Notes: a model not told the origin generated them from the sequence alone. Shown: positions 11,526 to 24,566, numbered from the stretch's first letter. The stretch: DNA of 64,000 nucleotides from Epinephelus fuscoguttatus (GCF_011397635.1 NC_064761.1:43054143-43118142); one strand, 5' to 3'. Numbers and translations are program-made.

Positions 11526-14470
11526 AACCATTCCATTCAGAGTTGCGCAGTGAGGCGGGCTCGGGTGCCGCTTAAAAAAGTGCTCCCCCACTTTTGGGAG
11601 GGGGGGAGCACTGCTCTCTCAGAGGCCCAAAGTTTTCCCCTACTTCTAATTTTACAAACTAAGCACTGATGGCAAGGTATTACAATATATTTTCAGTATC
11701 TGTGTACCGTGCAACACGACTGTGGACAGAAAACATCCTAAGATCAGTCTTTGTACTTTTAATGTGGTGCTTTATCTGGCTATTCACTCTAGAAGCATTA
11801 AAATCTGTCTTGATCCTTTATCAGTTTTAGTAACTGTAACAGACGATTACATTTATGTTGTAATTTAATAACATAACTCGTACGAGTTACTCCCCAACTC
11901 TGTTTGTAAGGCAACAACTAAAAAAACATTTATCCATTCTATGTACGCTCTATGACTTAGCACCAGTTTGTAACAATTTACTCGATCCTCCCTAAACGTT
12001 CCCTTCCTGGGGTTCAAGAGGTGAACATGTGTTAAAGGATAATGAGAAAGACCTCTGCACCTTTCAAGACCTGAAGGATTACTCACTCCCAGCCTGATTC
12101 TTTTATTTGAGGCTGTGCACTGCCTTGACATATGGAGTTCCCTGGAATGTATTCCCACCTGTCCATCCCCTTGTTAATCTTCTTAATTCCAAATTAAATG
12201 TGGGAAACTGATCTTCCCTCAGCCTCTGACTGGTGTCAGCCCTCTCTGTGTAGTAATATCTTCACATTCTCTAAAAACCTTGCCCACCAGCTTATAAACT
12301 ACACATTTTTACACCAAATATATCTACAGCAGCTCGTAGATTCATATTTCTGATTTATATAAGTGAATCAGAAATACACAGTGTTCCCCCACTCCTAAAA
12401 GTGGCACCCGAGCCGCCTGATTCATATAAATGAATCAGAAATACCTGCTCCTCTGATGTGATTGGTCACAAAAAAAGAACTTCTCAGAATGAGACGTTCA
12501 ATAACAAGTGCTTTCAAGGAAGCTTGTTTTACTCTCAGGAGCTATTTTTACTCCACGCTGTGATTAAGCTGACATTTTTCAGCAGACGTAACAACTATGT
12601 AAGCTCTCCTTGAAAAAATGAAAAGCACACATTGATGATATATGCAAAACCTTTGCTATTATCATTCATCTCTCTTCTTCAGCTGATGCATATAAATAGC
12701 GTCTGTGTCAGAAGAATCCCTCTCTGAGGTCTCTTGCAAGGTGAGATATTAAGCTATCAGGTAAAAAAAACTCAGTCATTTATCTGAAGTCACTCTTTGA
12801 GCATGGCTCGGTGGCCTGTTACAAAAAGGAGATGAGTTCTTTTCTGTCACTCTGAACGATAAGAGAGAGATAACTCGTGACTGTAGGCAAAAGTGCTGAT
12901 GGATTTAGCGCAGTGAGAGCCATCACAGGGGAGAGCATTTGCATGCTGCAGTGAATTGCCTTGTAAGTAGAACCGAGTTGTATATCCTCCACACACCCAC
13001 CCACCCTTTAAAACACACACATATATATGCACACAGACACTCTTACTCTCTGACAGGTTGGAGGCACCGAAACAAATCAGGCCAAAAAATATAAAATTAG
13101 ATGTTATTCATATAATCAGAGGTGTAAAAACATAATTATTCCCTTTTTGCTACCTCTCTGCTGCACAAACTACTGTGACAGAAATCCCACTTAAGTTCCT
13201 GAGTGGCATGGTGTCACTATGATTATATTGAGTTACAAACTAAAGGCTGTTAGCACAAACTTACTTATAACATTGCCCACCTCTTCACTGATAATTAATG
13301 TAAGCGTCATTTTATGTCAGGGTGAAAAAAGCATTCATTTACATTAAAGAATTCATTGACAAAACAATTTAAATGATCCGAACTTGTCTGAACATTAAAA
13401 TCTGTGCTAGCATCTGTGTGAAGCTGTACTACAGATGTGAACATAGCCTCATAGTCTGAAAAGTGAATCCAATGCCGAAGTGTCTTAAACCTGCATTCTT
13501 TCTAATGGCCAGAAGGGGGCGACTCCACTGTTTGCAGAAAAAAGTCTGATTATACAGAAGTCTAAAACAAAATACCTACTTCTCATTTAATGTATTACCT
13601 CCTAATGACTTTGGTCTAAATCATTAGTTTCAAGTCTTCTTTAATACAGAAACAATTATGGTCTCATTTAGAGTTAAATAGACAAGAAAGCAGGGTGTGG
13701 TTTAGGGCGGGGTTACCTTGTGATTGACAAGTCATTACCACCACCTGTGCCTTGTGTCTTGGGGTTCTCAGTCAGATCCCTTGTTCCTCCCCCGCTCCAT
13801 CCTTTACTTTAAATATGGTCACTTCTGGCTCCCAAAAACCAAGAGCGTGGCTTTGAAAGTGCCAAATCAGGCTCCCGCTCAGCTTTGAAGCCAATTTTCA
13901 TAGTGGCCAAACTGAACTACAATGTCCAGGTATGTCACATGATGCCACTTGGCCCAAAAAGACCTTTGCTTGGGAAAGAGACGTCTGTCAGTGGAGACAG
14001 TTTTATGAGCAGCACAACCCCAACATCCAAATTTTATCCACTGAGTCCAATGACATTTTCAAAGCCTGTAAGAGCTGTATTATTGCATTATTATATACCC
14101 TTACCCCACTCAGGTTAACGGAGGTATAAACCAGAAGTACCAGGCCAGGCCAGCAGAAGTCTCTTGTGTGCTTGCTCTATGTGCCACACAGTGTGAAAGC
14201 AATGCCAATCATCCGGGTAACTCTTGAACTTTTTTGGGCTTGATGCACCTCTGAGCATTTTTAATGGGAATGAATGGGGCCCCACATCCAACAGTATCCA
14301 GCTGACCCTATAGATCCATGTTTCAACACTTCTTCAATACTGCATGATGTTCATTTTGTAAATTATAGTTCCGTTTAGAGTAAAATCGATGATAAAGCAG
14401 GATATGATTTATGGAGTGAACACCTCACAATGCAAAGTATCCTTGGGTTCTCAGTCAGATCCATTTTCTC
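11526..14470. other. Spacer with two diverged transposon ends, no gene
   Basis: No exon was recognised. Two related segments in opposite orientation lie at about 11545-11614 and 12379-12422, sharing 'CAGTG(C/T)TCCCCC' ends and a 'gcacccgagcc' word. They face outward, so they look like ends of two separate hAT-type insertions and not one intact element. A small palindrome-like pair around 'atttctgatt / aatcagaaat' lies at about 12345-12450. Confidence 0.45.
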
Positions 14471-14477
14471 TAAAGCC

Positions 14478-15081
14478 CTATTCGGACAGGATTAATTTAA
14501 CGTGGAGACGTGGGGTAAAGTCCCGTTCAAACACGCCATGTCTGTAATCATTACAAATTATGGCGACTTTTACCTTCTGTAAAACGGTCCAGAGAAAATA
14601 CCACGGGTAATATTAATCCCGTGCGATGATGGAGGCGCTTGAAGAAGCATTCGGTGTTGTCGGCAGTCGTGATAGTGGACATTCTTCTAATGATGGCATA
14701 GCCCTACGTGGGAGACCAATCAAAAAGGTCGAGAAGGAAGCACTTTTCAGAGCCATGAGACTTGTGGTTGTGTTAGGTAGGCCTAATATAAATCCATATA
14801 GCTAATCATTGTGTACACACAATCCTGATCATGGGCAATATTAAATATTGGGCTAATCATTAATTATTATTATCCTTCAGCTGATGCTTACAGGAAACAA
14901 CGTAGGGCACACATGTCGACAGGGAAGTGACGCCAGGGCACAAACTGAGTTACAACTCCCATCTCTGGTAAAATTTCAGAGATTTCTTGTCCCATGCGAA
15001 TCGGACATTTATATTACAGACATCCTGTGGTAAACTGACATTAGTCCACATCCCTATGTAAAACTAATCCCGTCCAAATAG
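14478..15081. mobile_element. DNA transposon remnant with inverted ends (Harbinger-like?)
   Basis: The left end CTATTCGGACAGGATTAATT matches the reverse complement of the right end, CTATTTGGACGGGATTAGTT, giving an inverted repeat of about 24 bp. A small frame starting ATGGAGGCGC at about 14629 stays open for some 45 codons before a GTAGGC-type splice-like site. It may be a relic of an element-encoded protein, but I recognise no domain. The superfamily is a guess. Confidence 0.5.
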
Positions 15082-15319
15082 TCACTTTTGGCTCCAAAAA
15101 AATCAGGATTCCAAAATTCCAAATTCAAGGCTTCAAAATGGGAGTCCACAAACCAGTGGGTGGTTTTGTCCACGTCTTGTCTTCTTCTGGATACAGTCTA
15201 TGGGTTGCTAACATCAGTAGGCTAACATTCTCCTGGTGCCAATGCTAACATACTCCTGTTTAACAAGTATAATGTTTACCATGTTTATCATCTTAGTTTC
15301 GCCTGTTGGCATGCTGATA

Positions 15320-15385
15320 TAGAATAGAAGAATAGAATAGAACTTTATTGTCATTGCGCATCCAGTATACAATGAAATTGCAGAT
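15320..15385 (-). repeat. LINE/SINE 3'-tail-like fragment
   Basis: The tract AGAATAGAATAGAACTTTATT followed by 'gtcattgcgc' and 'aatgaaattgca' resembles, in reverse orientation, 3' tails of fish non-LTR elements that end in short AATAGA/ATTCT-type repeats. The fragment is short and its family is uncertain. Confidence 0.35.
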
Positions 15386-16205
15386 TTCAGATTGCAGATA
15401 TCCGCTAATTAGCACTGAACCAAAAAAGCCTGCAGCTGATGTTGGTAGTTTTGAAGATGTTTGGTGATAAAAGACAGCATTGGACAAATTAAAAATTTAA
15501 TCCTGATGATACAAAGTAAAAGGACCCTGACCAATCTTACTTCTCTTGCAGAAACCTAACCCAATTAAAGAAGGCAACAAGTGGAAATCAGGGGAAGAAT
15601 AGGGCGGGACATGCCTTCACTATCCTAGGGAATCGAAACACGCCTCCTGAGATGGTCCATCTTGACCCTGGTACATTTAAACTGGTAATGGAAAGGCAAA
15701 TCAGTCTGGTATAGTTTGACTCAACACAACCAGAAGTGCCAATGAGAAAGCCCTATTGGACATGCCTCCCAAACAGTAGACAAGACAACTTTAGAGTAAG
15801 TGAGTGACGACTTAAATCACTGCCTATTGAAGCTTTGATTTCAAACAGACTAAATCAGTGATGTTCTTGCACCGTGTCTCTTTAATGCTGATAAGCTGCC
15901 GGTAACTATCATATCAAAGCCATCTGTAATTTAAATGCTCACACTGGTAACTATTTTGTAAGGCCTGCCAGCTAAATGTAGGAGTAGGGCAGAGTGGTTC
16001 CTTTGTGTTGTGTCAGATTCAAGTGCTCTCAGAAATGCGCTCCAGCTGTGTTCGGCACTGGCGCTCTATTTATAAAAAGTGCACTGAGGCGTGGGAGGGG
16101 AGCATTATGTTGTGTCAATATTTCAGATAGCATAAACCACAGCGATGTGTTACTCAAGGAAGTGAGTAGAAAGGAGATGTCTGTGTGCGTAGTTGCACAC
16201 AAAGA

Positions 16206-16238
<33 letters not shown>

Positions 16239-18250
16239 TGGCCTGGCCTATAATAGTACCTATTTAAAATGCTAATTTCCTCTCTCCCGCAGGTGCCTAA
16301 CTGTGTTTGAAACTAAATTGCTCGTCATAGCAGGTCAATCTGAGCCTAATGAATTCATCTGTTCTCCCATTACACTTATCGATGCTGATTGGTGGACGAC
16401 AGGTGCGCCAAGTACCTGAGGGTTTGAAAGCAAAGCCTCCTCTTTGTGCTCTCAGGTGGATTTCCACATCAGCCCCTGAATATTTTAGTATTTGGCTTGG
16501 AAGGGCCTTTGACCTGTGACCTTCTCCACTACAAGGGATTTTTTACTTAGTGGTGCTCACTGACATTAAACTACCCATCAGACTAAATCACCTGTCCCCA
16601 GCCGTCCACTACTGACTCTAAGGTCAAGCACTGAACAGGAGCAGCACTTAGCTCATTTCAGGGGATTTATAACATACGTTACTCTGTGCGTGTGCATGAA
16701 ATATCGACTTCATAAAACTGGATAACAGCCATACAATATGGAGGAAATGTAGCTCTCAGGATGGAGATCATTTACATAAAAATCTATCAGCATGCATGGA
16801 GACACATATACAAAGTGCCTATAGAGTGTATTTAGTGTTTTCTGAGCCTGCAGCGTTCTGCGATAGCACTATGGTCGGGATGTAAAACACAGGATGCATA
16901 ATGGTGTGGGTGGATGGTAGGCACACAGAAACACACACATACACGGCTTGATGCTTTAGGCCATCAAGTAATTCTTAACCCTGATTCCTAAGATCCTCTT
17001 TGGTTTCTCATGTCCGGCGGTGAAGACTGGTCTGAAATGCTTCACTGCAGGTCACATGTAAACTCTATAAACACAGTCTGTTCACTGGTGTTCAAATCTC
17101 TGCAGTACACTTTAACTTAACTTAGTGCAGGGTGCCCACACATTTTTACCAATGAATTTTCAAGATTTTCCATAACTTTTCCACAACATTTTTCCCTCAT
17201 TTCCATGACTTTATTTAAAATGGGTGTGCATATATAACAATATAGCCATGGGTGGATTATGAGTCAGTTGGCCCCTGGGCACAGATATGCAAAAGACCCC
17301 ACCACCTCTCTTTCACAAGAGCAAGAAACACAGACTTTGTGGTGGTTTTGCCTCTTTTTTCGTTATTTTGTGTCTCTTTGCAGTTCCTTTGCATCTCTTT
17401 GTGGTCTTTTTAAGTCTCTTCCTGGTCAGTACGTGTCTCTTCGAGTGACATGTTGCAGGTAAGGGCTGGAGAACCCTGACACCTGGCCCCCCTTAGCCTG
17501 TGCCCGGAAGGCCCATTCAGTAAACCAAGCATGAATAGAGCCATACATTATTTAACATGCACTTTGCAGGAATTTGCAGATCAGCAAACTGCTAACACTC
17601 GCTAACTTCACCATTTGTTGGACATTCCCGCCACCAACTAGCTGCTATGCTTACTGCCAATATACCAGACTGGCACTTCACAAAACTTCAAAGCCAAACA
17701 ACCTTGAAAACTAAAATATCCTGTTGATGTAAAAAACAGTTTGACTTGTGTTTGGATTATAATTTTGACAAGTTTGTATGTTTGCTTTTAACAGGCGGTT
17801 GGTTTACGGACATGTCTGCTATTTGTTTTGTGATGTGGCCTGAACCTGAGCATTCCCAATACTGTCTGTTTATCGCTGTCATGTCTCGTCAGGCTTCACC
17901 TATCCAAGTAAATCAACGACCCAACACACTGGCAGGATACTTCTTCCTCTAAACATCTACACTTTTATAGACGTTCAGGTCATGACACCTGGTGATTTAA
18001 TTAAATACGTATATTGGATTGAATCACATGGTGTCACTAGGCGGAGACCACAGTCAGATGCTGCTGTATTGTACAACTGTACTGTAGATGCCTCCCATTC
18101 AAGCTAACATTAGTTATTCATCAGTACTAACTGTTACCAGCATCACTTGGACATCAATCACACTGACAGTGAATATTCACATATCCTCCTGAGACCCTGT
18201 GTCATTGCATTTTGGGTGTACATGACCGTATACTTCATTCTACTAAACTT
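15386..18250. other. Spacer, no gene recognised
   Basis: No supported exon. A CA microsatellite lies at about 16208-16235. The segment near 17130-17220 (CACACATTTTTACCAATGAA) looks like a fragment of a common fish dispersed repeat, but its ends are not definable. Confidence 0.45.
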
Positions 18251-18252
18251 AT

Positions 18253-18966
18253 GGCCGGCATACACTGTGCAATTTTGGGCTGTCCCAGACGAAAGATGAC
18301 CAGCGTGGGAGAAACGTGGTGATATCTTTGGTCGTGGCTCTAAAACGGTGGTCTTACATCGCACTGTGAGACAGGTTCAAGGACGACCGTTGTCAGCGTC
18401 TTGCAACCAACGATAACCTGAGATAAAATTCTGACGGTGTCAGAAATTTAGGATGACCATCTCACAGTGTGACAGCTGCTACGACCTACATCTACTAATC
18501 AACCAACAGAAATGCAGCACAAAATGCAGCAATGGTCACCGCGACACCAGCGCTAAACCCAAACAAATGATCGCTTGCCATGGAGGTAAAAAGAACAAAA
18601 AGAAGTCTGTGGAACTCGCAAAAAGAGGAAGTTTGGTGGAGCTGTGGCAGCAGAAGCCTTGCTGATTTGATGTTTCCTCCAGCTGCTATCATGACCGCCA
18701 GAAAAAAGACGCTGCATGGAAGGAAATTGTGGAGGAACTGCAACTTCAGGTGAGCAAGCTACCTATGGTGGCACAGATGGATGACGTACGCTGATGACAC
18801 TGCATATTGACATACGTCGTAACCTGCGATTCAGTAGTAAACGGCCATCGTACAATCTGCACACATCAAACTTGACGTCGTACCAAAGTTAATTAGATCC
18901 ACGTCTCACAGTGTGTCATGCAATAGTCTTATAAGATTGCTAAAATCACACAGTGTATAGAGGGCA
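18253..18966 (+). mobile_element. Inverted-repeat DNA transposon carrying a MADF relic
   Basis: The left end GGCCGGCATACACTGTG pairs with the right end, whose reverse complement is GCCCTCTATACACTGTG; 'cacagtgtga' words recur inside both arms. The element is about 0.7 kb. Between the arms lies a decayed ORF with a MADF/Myb-SANT-like block (see the entry at 18590-18770). PIF/Harbinger elements usually carry such a second DNA-binding protein, so a non-autonomous Harbinger is the most likely identity. I saw no clean 3-bp target duplication. Confidence 0.6.
18590..18770 (+). pseudogene. MADF (Myb/SANT-like) domain relic of a transposon
   Basis: The frame reads GSLVELWQQKPC, an in-frame TGA stop at 18663-18665, then FDVSSSCYHDRQKKDAAWKE in the same frame. 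The spacing of the conserved Trp, 'PCLFDVSS' and 'YHDR..K..AW..I' is the signature of MADF DNA-binding domains. These occur in many fish proteins and as the accessory protein of Harbinger-type transposons. The frame is open upstream from about 18453 but not recognisable there. The stop codon shows the copy is dead. Confidence 0.65.
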
Positions 18967-18969
18967 TCA

Positions 18970-20960
18970 GACCTGTTGTCCTCACTCGTGGACACTTTTT
19001 GTTTTGTGCCATCTAGTGGCAGTAAGAGCACAATACACTGATCCATGTAAAATCAAGATGGCAGCCATCTCTGCCAAGTCAGTCTGCAGCTGATCCCGAC
19101 ACAAAAGTGGACAAGGTCTAAAACCTGATCACATTTTATGAATGATGTTTGTAATTTGATATAGCAACAAATTTGAACAATTTTAGCAACACTGTTAATT
19201 AGGAAGTACTCATTTGAAGGCATCGGGACGTTATGTTTGTCTTTTTTGAGGACACTGGGCCTTAATTATCGTTGACAATGTTTAGTTTTTTGTAATTATC
19301 GGGTCCTGTTGATCCCAAATAGCTAGGAGAATTTAAAAATGCATACAAAACTAAAGTTCAGGTCTCAGGAGGATATCATATGTGCCTCAGATCTCAGTGT
19401 AAAAGCATTAGTTTCACTACACAACAGCTTTTTCCTTGTGTGAAAGTGTGTTTCTTTAATCAAAGGCAGCATAATCATGGCATTAACGTGATGCCGACCT
19501 GGTCTATGTGTATCACATGACAATAGTCACATTTCAACAGGTAGGCAGCGTATCACTAGATTTTAAATTAGTAATACTATGAACTTATTTTGCATAAGAA
19601 GTTTTGGAATTTTTCTGCCAATATTTTAAATAGCCAAAACAATGTATTTTAAAAACTTTAACTTTAACTCATGACTGTGGGAACCCTGTAAGTGGTTAAG
19701 GTGTACGAATAAACCACATTGTGAAACAATAAAAATGCCCTCCCCGCCTATCTAAACCATGCTATCACTCTGTTATGGAGTCCACACGCTCACACAGTGA
19801 GTGCCACAGACCCCACAGAGAGTAATCACCGGATAATGATAACTGAGTGAGCATAATTTTCCTCCACAGCCCGGCAACACGACACAACAAATTGGCCTCT
19901 CTAGGGGGGCTGAAGAGACGTGAAGAAGAGAAGTAAAAAAGCGACGGAGGCAAACAACAAGGGAGGGAGGTAAGAGGCCACAGGAGGATGTCTAGCAGAA
20001 AAAAAACATCAGTAAGTGACCAAACATTTTCCACGAGGATCATCACCATCATCAGAGCAGAAAACAGAAGGACAGAATGAGAAGAAAGCGATGGATGAAG
20101 ATTCTTGTGGGCAGAGCCAAAGGAGCTAATCTGGTGTAAGTGGCAGATTTACAGTTCCTCAGCAGCTGTGATGTAATACCTAATGCACACAGTAGCTATA
20201 AATTAGCTCATAGCACCATGTGAGCTTTTACCACAGCAGCCCACCAGGCATGCAGAGGGATGGAGCTAATTGCAATCATTCAGTGGGAAGCAAGCGAGAA
20301 AGTCCCTCCTCTGTCTGAAGGGACTTTGGGTGCATGTGAAGCTTCACTCTTCTCATGCATGTTTGTGTGGTTCAGTTTTTCCCCACTCATCAACAGTCAG
20401 TGGACACCGCTGTTATATCTCTTGCTGCAGTTTTGAAGATGTCGTATCAAGTAGCCTCTCCTCTCAAAAATGAGCAAATACCAAAGAGTGAATAAAAATA
20501 CTGGACCTAACCACTGTGATGTCACCCACTGGTTCGTAGACTCCCGACCACATTTGCACGAAAGGATGGAGGTGTGGAGGAGCGAGGGCTGGATCTGACT
20601 CAAACTGTGGCGATGACTTGCAGACAGCCTGTTACTCAAAGCAGCCATGCCCTTAATCATGCACAACTTTAGCCTTTATAAAACCTAAACAGGTGAGTTA
20701 TATAAAAATTCACCTCCCATACAGTTGTCATGAATGTTGAAATTAGCTATAGAGACCAAAACTGTTTGTACCAAGACAAAACATGTTTATTTCTCTGGTA
20801 AAGTTGGCCATTTTATCATGGGGGGTCTGTGGGGACTGATTCACCCCTGGATCCAGCCTCAACTGTCCATTTGAAGAAACTGCAATTTAAGGCACTTGCA
20901 TGTCATTTTTCAGCCCCAGTGGTTGCCACTAGGTTAAAAAAAAATGCCCGTTTGTAAGGT
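18970..20960. other. No gene seen
   Basis: Neither strand shows a supported exon or a definable mobile element; frames up to about 95 codons lack domain features. Confidence 0.5.
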
Positions 20961-21131
20961 TGCTAATTGACCTATGGCTAAGTCCCGCCCTCAAACGCGA
21001 TGAGCCAATCACAGTGCGTATAGCCATTCCCATACACTGGGACATTCTCTGCCTGGACGTCCATTGAAATGCATTACAGAAAGTCAGTTTGTTGGGTTTT
21101 ATGAGCTTTTTCTGAGATTTGAAGTTTAACA

Positions 21132-21334
21132 ATGGTCAAACGGTGTGCATGGGGTACATGCAACTCTGACACAAGGTATCCTGAGAGGCTGGGCGACCAG
21201 GTGTATTTTTACACTTTAAACCACATCTCAAGCGAGAAAAGTGTCTCCTTTGGATAAAGTTGTGTGGTAACGTTAGACCACAACATCAACTCAACGTGAA
21301 TAAGATTAACAATGATGTCTACATCTGTTCTAAG
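21132..21334 (+). pseudogene. THAP zinc-finger exon of a transposase, frameshifted
   Basis: The frame starts MVKRCAWGTCNSDTRYPERL. This gives the first two cysteines of the C2CH THAP zinc finger and the usual start position at the protein N-terminus. After about 40 codons a frameshift is needed to reach LLWIKLCGNVRPQHQLNVNK and then INNDVYICSK, the second half of the domain. Immediately after AAG is a good splice donor, GTAAGT (21335-21340), where THAP genes often have an intron; the expected His would lie in the next exon. Clear as a domain, dead as a gene. Confidence 0.7.
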
Positions 21335-21769
21335 GTAAGTCAACATTGTGTTTGAGGCAACATTTTGTCACTTTGCTGGAAAGAAATATAAAGTTATCTT
21401 TAACATCTCTAGCTAACGTTAGCTAAAGTTAGCCTAACGTTAGCTCCTAGCTGCGTTGTTCATCATGTCACCTTGTTTGCTGGGAGTTCATTAGCCTATT
21501 TTGTTCTAGTTTTGTACTTTGGTGATGGTACATCATTGTTAGCTGTTGTCCAAAGGGCTCTAGTTAAGCTAACGTTAACTTCTGGAGCTTAGCTTCATTA
21601 ACTTATCTGTAATGGCAGAGATAACAAAGGTTGGCAAACGTTATGCTGAATGATTCAGTGTAAATACTGTAGCACCAAACTAACGGAGAGACACTCTTGG
21701 TAAAGATGGTAAAAAGGCCGTTATCCTTTTCTCAGATTCTGAGCCAAAAACCTTAACTTCAGTGGCACT

Positions 21770-22024
21770 TTAACTTGTTGTCTTTGATGGTGACGGCAAC
21801 CAGATGCGGTTCACAAGCGTAGACTGTGACCTGTAAATTTTGGCTTGTAATTTAAGCTTTTCATCGACCTTCTCAACAATAAAATGATGAATATATCCCT
21901 CCAATGCGTAGTTTAGGCCCTTTTGGTTACTTCTCAATGACATCTGATCGTTATGTCTCCAAAAATCATCAGTTGTCTCCTGTGAAATGCCGTGTACTGT
22001 GACACCTGCCATAGCGCCGGGCAC
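21770..22024 (-). pseudogene. Transposon-associated ORF fragment (SWIM/YqaJ-like N-terminus?)
   Basis: A minus-strand frame of 84 codons reads MAGVTVHGISQETTDDFWRH, then a stretch containing NQKGLNYALEGYIHHFIVEK, and ends with KLKLQAKIYRSQS. The 'LKLQA.YRSQ' style resembles the start of SWIM-finger/YqaJ-nuclease proteins that occur with transposons in fish, but I base this on memory of family style and no diagnostic residue (SWIM cysteines, nuclease motif) is present. It converges on the THAP exon inside the same inverted repeats. Confidence 0.35.
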
Positions 22025-22200
22025 TGAGTGTTGATAGTTTGTCCAAGTGAGTGGAGGGGGCGTGGCTTAGCCATAGGTCAATTGCACCAACAAAGACTTT
22101 ATCAAACTTTGCTCGACACAAATCTGAGCTGTGGCAATCATGGACTCTGGGGGACCCCTGGCATGGACCCCATTTCATTGTGCCGATGGTCAAACCTTAT

Positions 22201-22783
22201 GCAGCGTTCCAGGCAACCTCTAACTCGTGTTTTTACAACCTTCTACCAATGAAAGTGCACTGGAACGGCAGTCAAACCTGTAACTTCCCACCCGTGAACT
22301 CGTACCTGATCGATGTACTCTCAGATACGCTTTCTGACGTCACACAGCCCTCTAAACCAATGACCTTACTCCTCTAAACAACAATGGCAGCTCCATGGAT
22401 GCGGTGTTGATGCAGGTGATATACGGTGATAAATAGACATAAAATAACCCTAATGTTAACGCATTATTGGCAGCCGCTCTAACAGCTGCTTTCCAGTGCA
22501 AGAATAAATCAATACAAAATACGTTTCCAAACACACAGATAATGTAAAATAGAAGTATAATAGCATCTGTGACCTTATGCACTGTTTCTCCTCCTCCGTT
22601 TCACTCAAATGAGCAAGAAACCAGCACCTTTGGTGACAGAAGTGATCATAAACAAACATAAACCCCGCACGGTCCGCCATGTTGCTTTGAGAGTTTGGCG
22701 TGACTTGCCTGGAACGCTATGAAGTCGTGAGTCGTGACTTGAAGTGGTGACTTATGGGCTCAGAAACTTGCCTGGAACACAGC
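22201..22783. mobile_element. MITE with GTTCCAGGCAA inverted ends
   Basis: The left end GCAGCGTTCCAGGCAA matches the reverse complement of the right end, GCTGTGTTCCAGGCAA. A second copy of the terminal word (TTGCCTGGAACGCTATG) lies at about 22708-22724, so one end may be duplicated. No coding content is recognised. Superfamily unknown. Confidence 0.5.
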
Positions 22784-23147
22784 AGTACATTGTACGTATG
22801 ACAGCTACAGGTAGTTAATTGACTGTCCTAATTAACAGTGTCCAGCTGTCATATGGTAGCTAGAAGAGTCACACTAAGGGGTTTTAGGGCAACTGCGGTG
22901 CACTGCATAGTGCTTGTATGGGAGGTTTACGGGGTTTATAGCTGCCATTGCAAAATATGCCAATATGAGGGGCAATAAGGGGCCCCTTTCCCCCTTTTGT
23001 TGGGGAGAAGGGGCCCAAACATTTGCCTGGTTTACCTCTCTTGGCAGTGCGCCCCTTCATCTGTGAATACATATGTGCCACAGAAGGCTTTGTACGACTT
23101 TTTCTAAACAGACTTTGATTTGTGAAATCAGTGGAATTCCTCTTTAA

Positions 23148-23440
23148 ATGCCCAGTGTGTTGGATTTATGGTGCTATAGTGGCATAAATTGGATATAATT
23201 CCTTTTCATTAGTATATAATCAACTGAAAATAGGGGTCGTTGTTTTTTAGTTACCTTAGAATGAGACATTTAAACCTACATACAGGGCGGGTCGTCGTCC
23301 ATAAAGTCTGTCATGTTGTTCTGCAGTAGCTCAGAATGGGCATACTCTGGCACTAGGTAGGACCATTCGTGTTTTTGCGCTTTTGCATAGTTGCCACCAT
23401 AGTTCTGCTACACACTTGATATATGGGAGAAGTTTCCGAA
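23148..23440. mobile_element. TTAA-type repeat family C, partial copy 1
   Basis: Follows a TTAA (23144-23147) and begins ATGCCCAGTGTGTTGGATTT. The body contains 'ttaccttagaatgag' and 'ctgtcatgttg', which also occur at 32907-33552 and, in reverse orientation, within 52740-53157. This copy lacks a recognisable right end. It has no coding content. Confidence 0.6.
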
Positions 23441-23647
23441 GTCAGACACCAACAAACACCAATTTTCACCCGGGAGAGCAGCGTTGGCATCCCATAACAT
23501 TATAAAGTCAAACCTTGTTCTTTTTTCCTAAACCCAACCACATGTCTGAGCTGTTGAAGGAAGAAAAAGTCAAGTCACGGTGTTCCCTTCCTGTTAAAAG
23601 GGAAGTACGTCCCAATCAGAAAGATATTTGATTTAAATGGGCCTAGT

Positions 23648-24566
23648 ATGTTGAAAGTAATTAAAGATGATATAAAGAGATGGACGGTCCTGCCTTTATC
23701 TCTATGGGGAAGAGCAGAGGTAATGAAGATGAACCTCCTGGCCAGACTTTCCTTTCTCATATCAGCCATACCATTGAAGTTTCCCCAGCAATGGTTCAAG
23801 GAAATTGATAAATTATTTTCAAGCTTTCTATGGTGTGATAAAAAGCCTAGAATCAACCGTAAAAAACTGGCTATGTCTAGAAACAAAGGAGGGCTGGGTG
23901 TTCCGGATGTTCATCTTTATTATTTAACGTACTATGCCAGATTTCCACTGTGATGGGCATACAAAGATAAAAATCAATACGCAGTAGGTAGCTGGGAGTG
24001 ACTGGAGGAGAGGGCCATATCTGAATATAATAAATCAATTTCTATAACGTCATTATGGTACCATCCAAAGTAAAATTCCAAACTAGATAATTTGTTAATT
24101 GAATTTTCTTGTGAAATTGTAAAGCCAATACATAAAAGACTGTCTATAAATAGAATGTCTCTACCATCCTGTCCAATATGGAATAATCCACTGCTGACTG
24201 CTGGAGGTAAAACACTGGCAGAGAGCAGTTGGCAACATCACAATGTCACCCAGGTGGGGCAGATTGTAAGGGATGGAAACATCATACCATTTGACAAGCT
24301 TGAAATACAGTTTGGTTTGAATGACTCTGCATTTCTACAATACCTACAGCTGAGATCCATCTTTAAAAAACTAACATTGAAGGGAACTGTATTGGGATCT
24401 GCAAGTACCCTTGATGGTAAACTGAGGAATGCTGCTACTGGGCGAGGAACTGTCTCAAGTGTATATAAGATATTAAGTCTATCCCTCCCTGACAGCACAA
24501 TTTCCACCAAACTACAATGGGAAGGTGACATTGGTTCGTCCCTCACTTCAGATCAGTGGGACTTAA
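23648..24566 (+). pseudogene. L1-type ORF2 C-terminal domain, first part
   Basis: One frame carries the post-reverse-transcriptase region of L1-clade ORF2: LPLSLWGRAEVMKMNLLARL, then FSSFLWCDKKPRI and NKGGLGVPDVHLYYLTYYA. A stop after about 100 codons and others near 24000-24080 interrupt it, but the same frame resumes with NRMSLPSCPIWNNPLL and runs to SDQWDL at 24562-24565, where the foldback element begins. The catalytic palm domain is not included because the element is 5'-truncated. Confidence 0.8.

Larger units (their letters stand above)
20965..22083 (+). mobile_element. Inverted-repeat DNA transposon with THAP exon
   Basis: The left end AATTGACCTATGGCTAAGTC and the right end (reverse complement AATTGACCTATGGCTAAGCC) form a strongly matching terminal inverted repeat that continues as 'ccgccc / cacgccc'. 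The 1.1-kb element contains a plus-strand THAP-domain exon (21132-21334) and a minus-strand frame (21770-22024) facing it. THAP DNA-binding domains are typical of P-type and Kolobok-type transposases. It is a shrunken or decayed copy. No convincing target duplication was found. Confidence 0.65.

Noticed and set aside
11545-12425. Pair of inverted related segments taken as one transposon
   Set aside because: The two ends face outward instead of inward, so they cannot be the termini of a single intact element.
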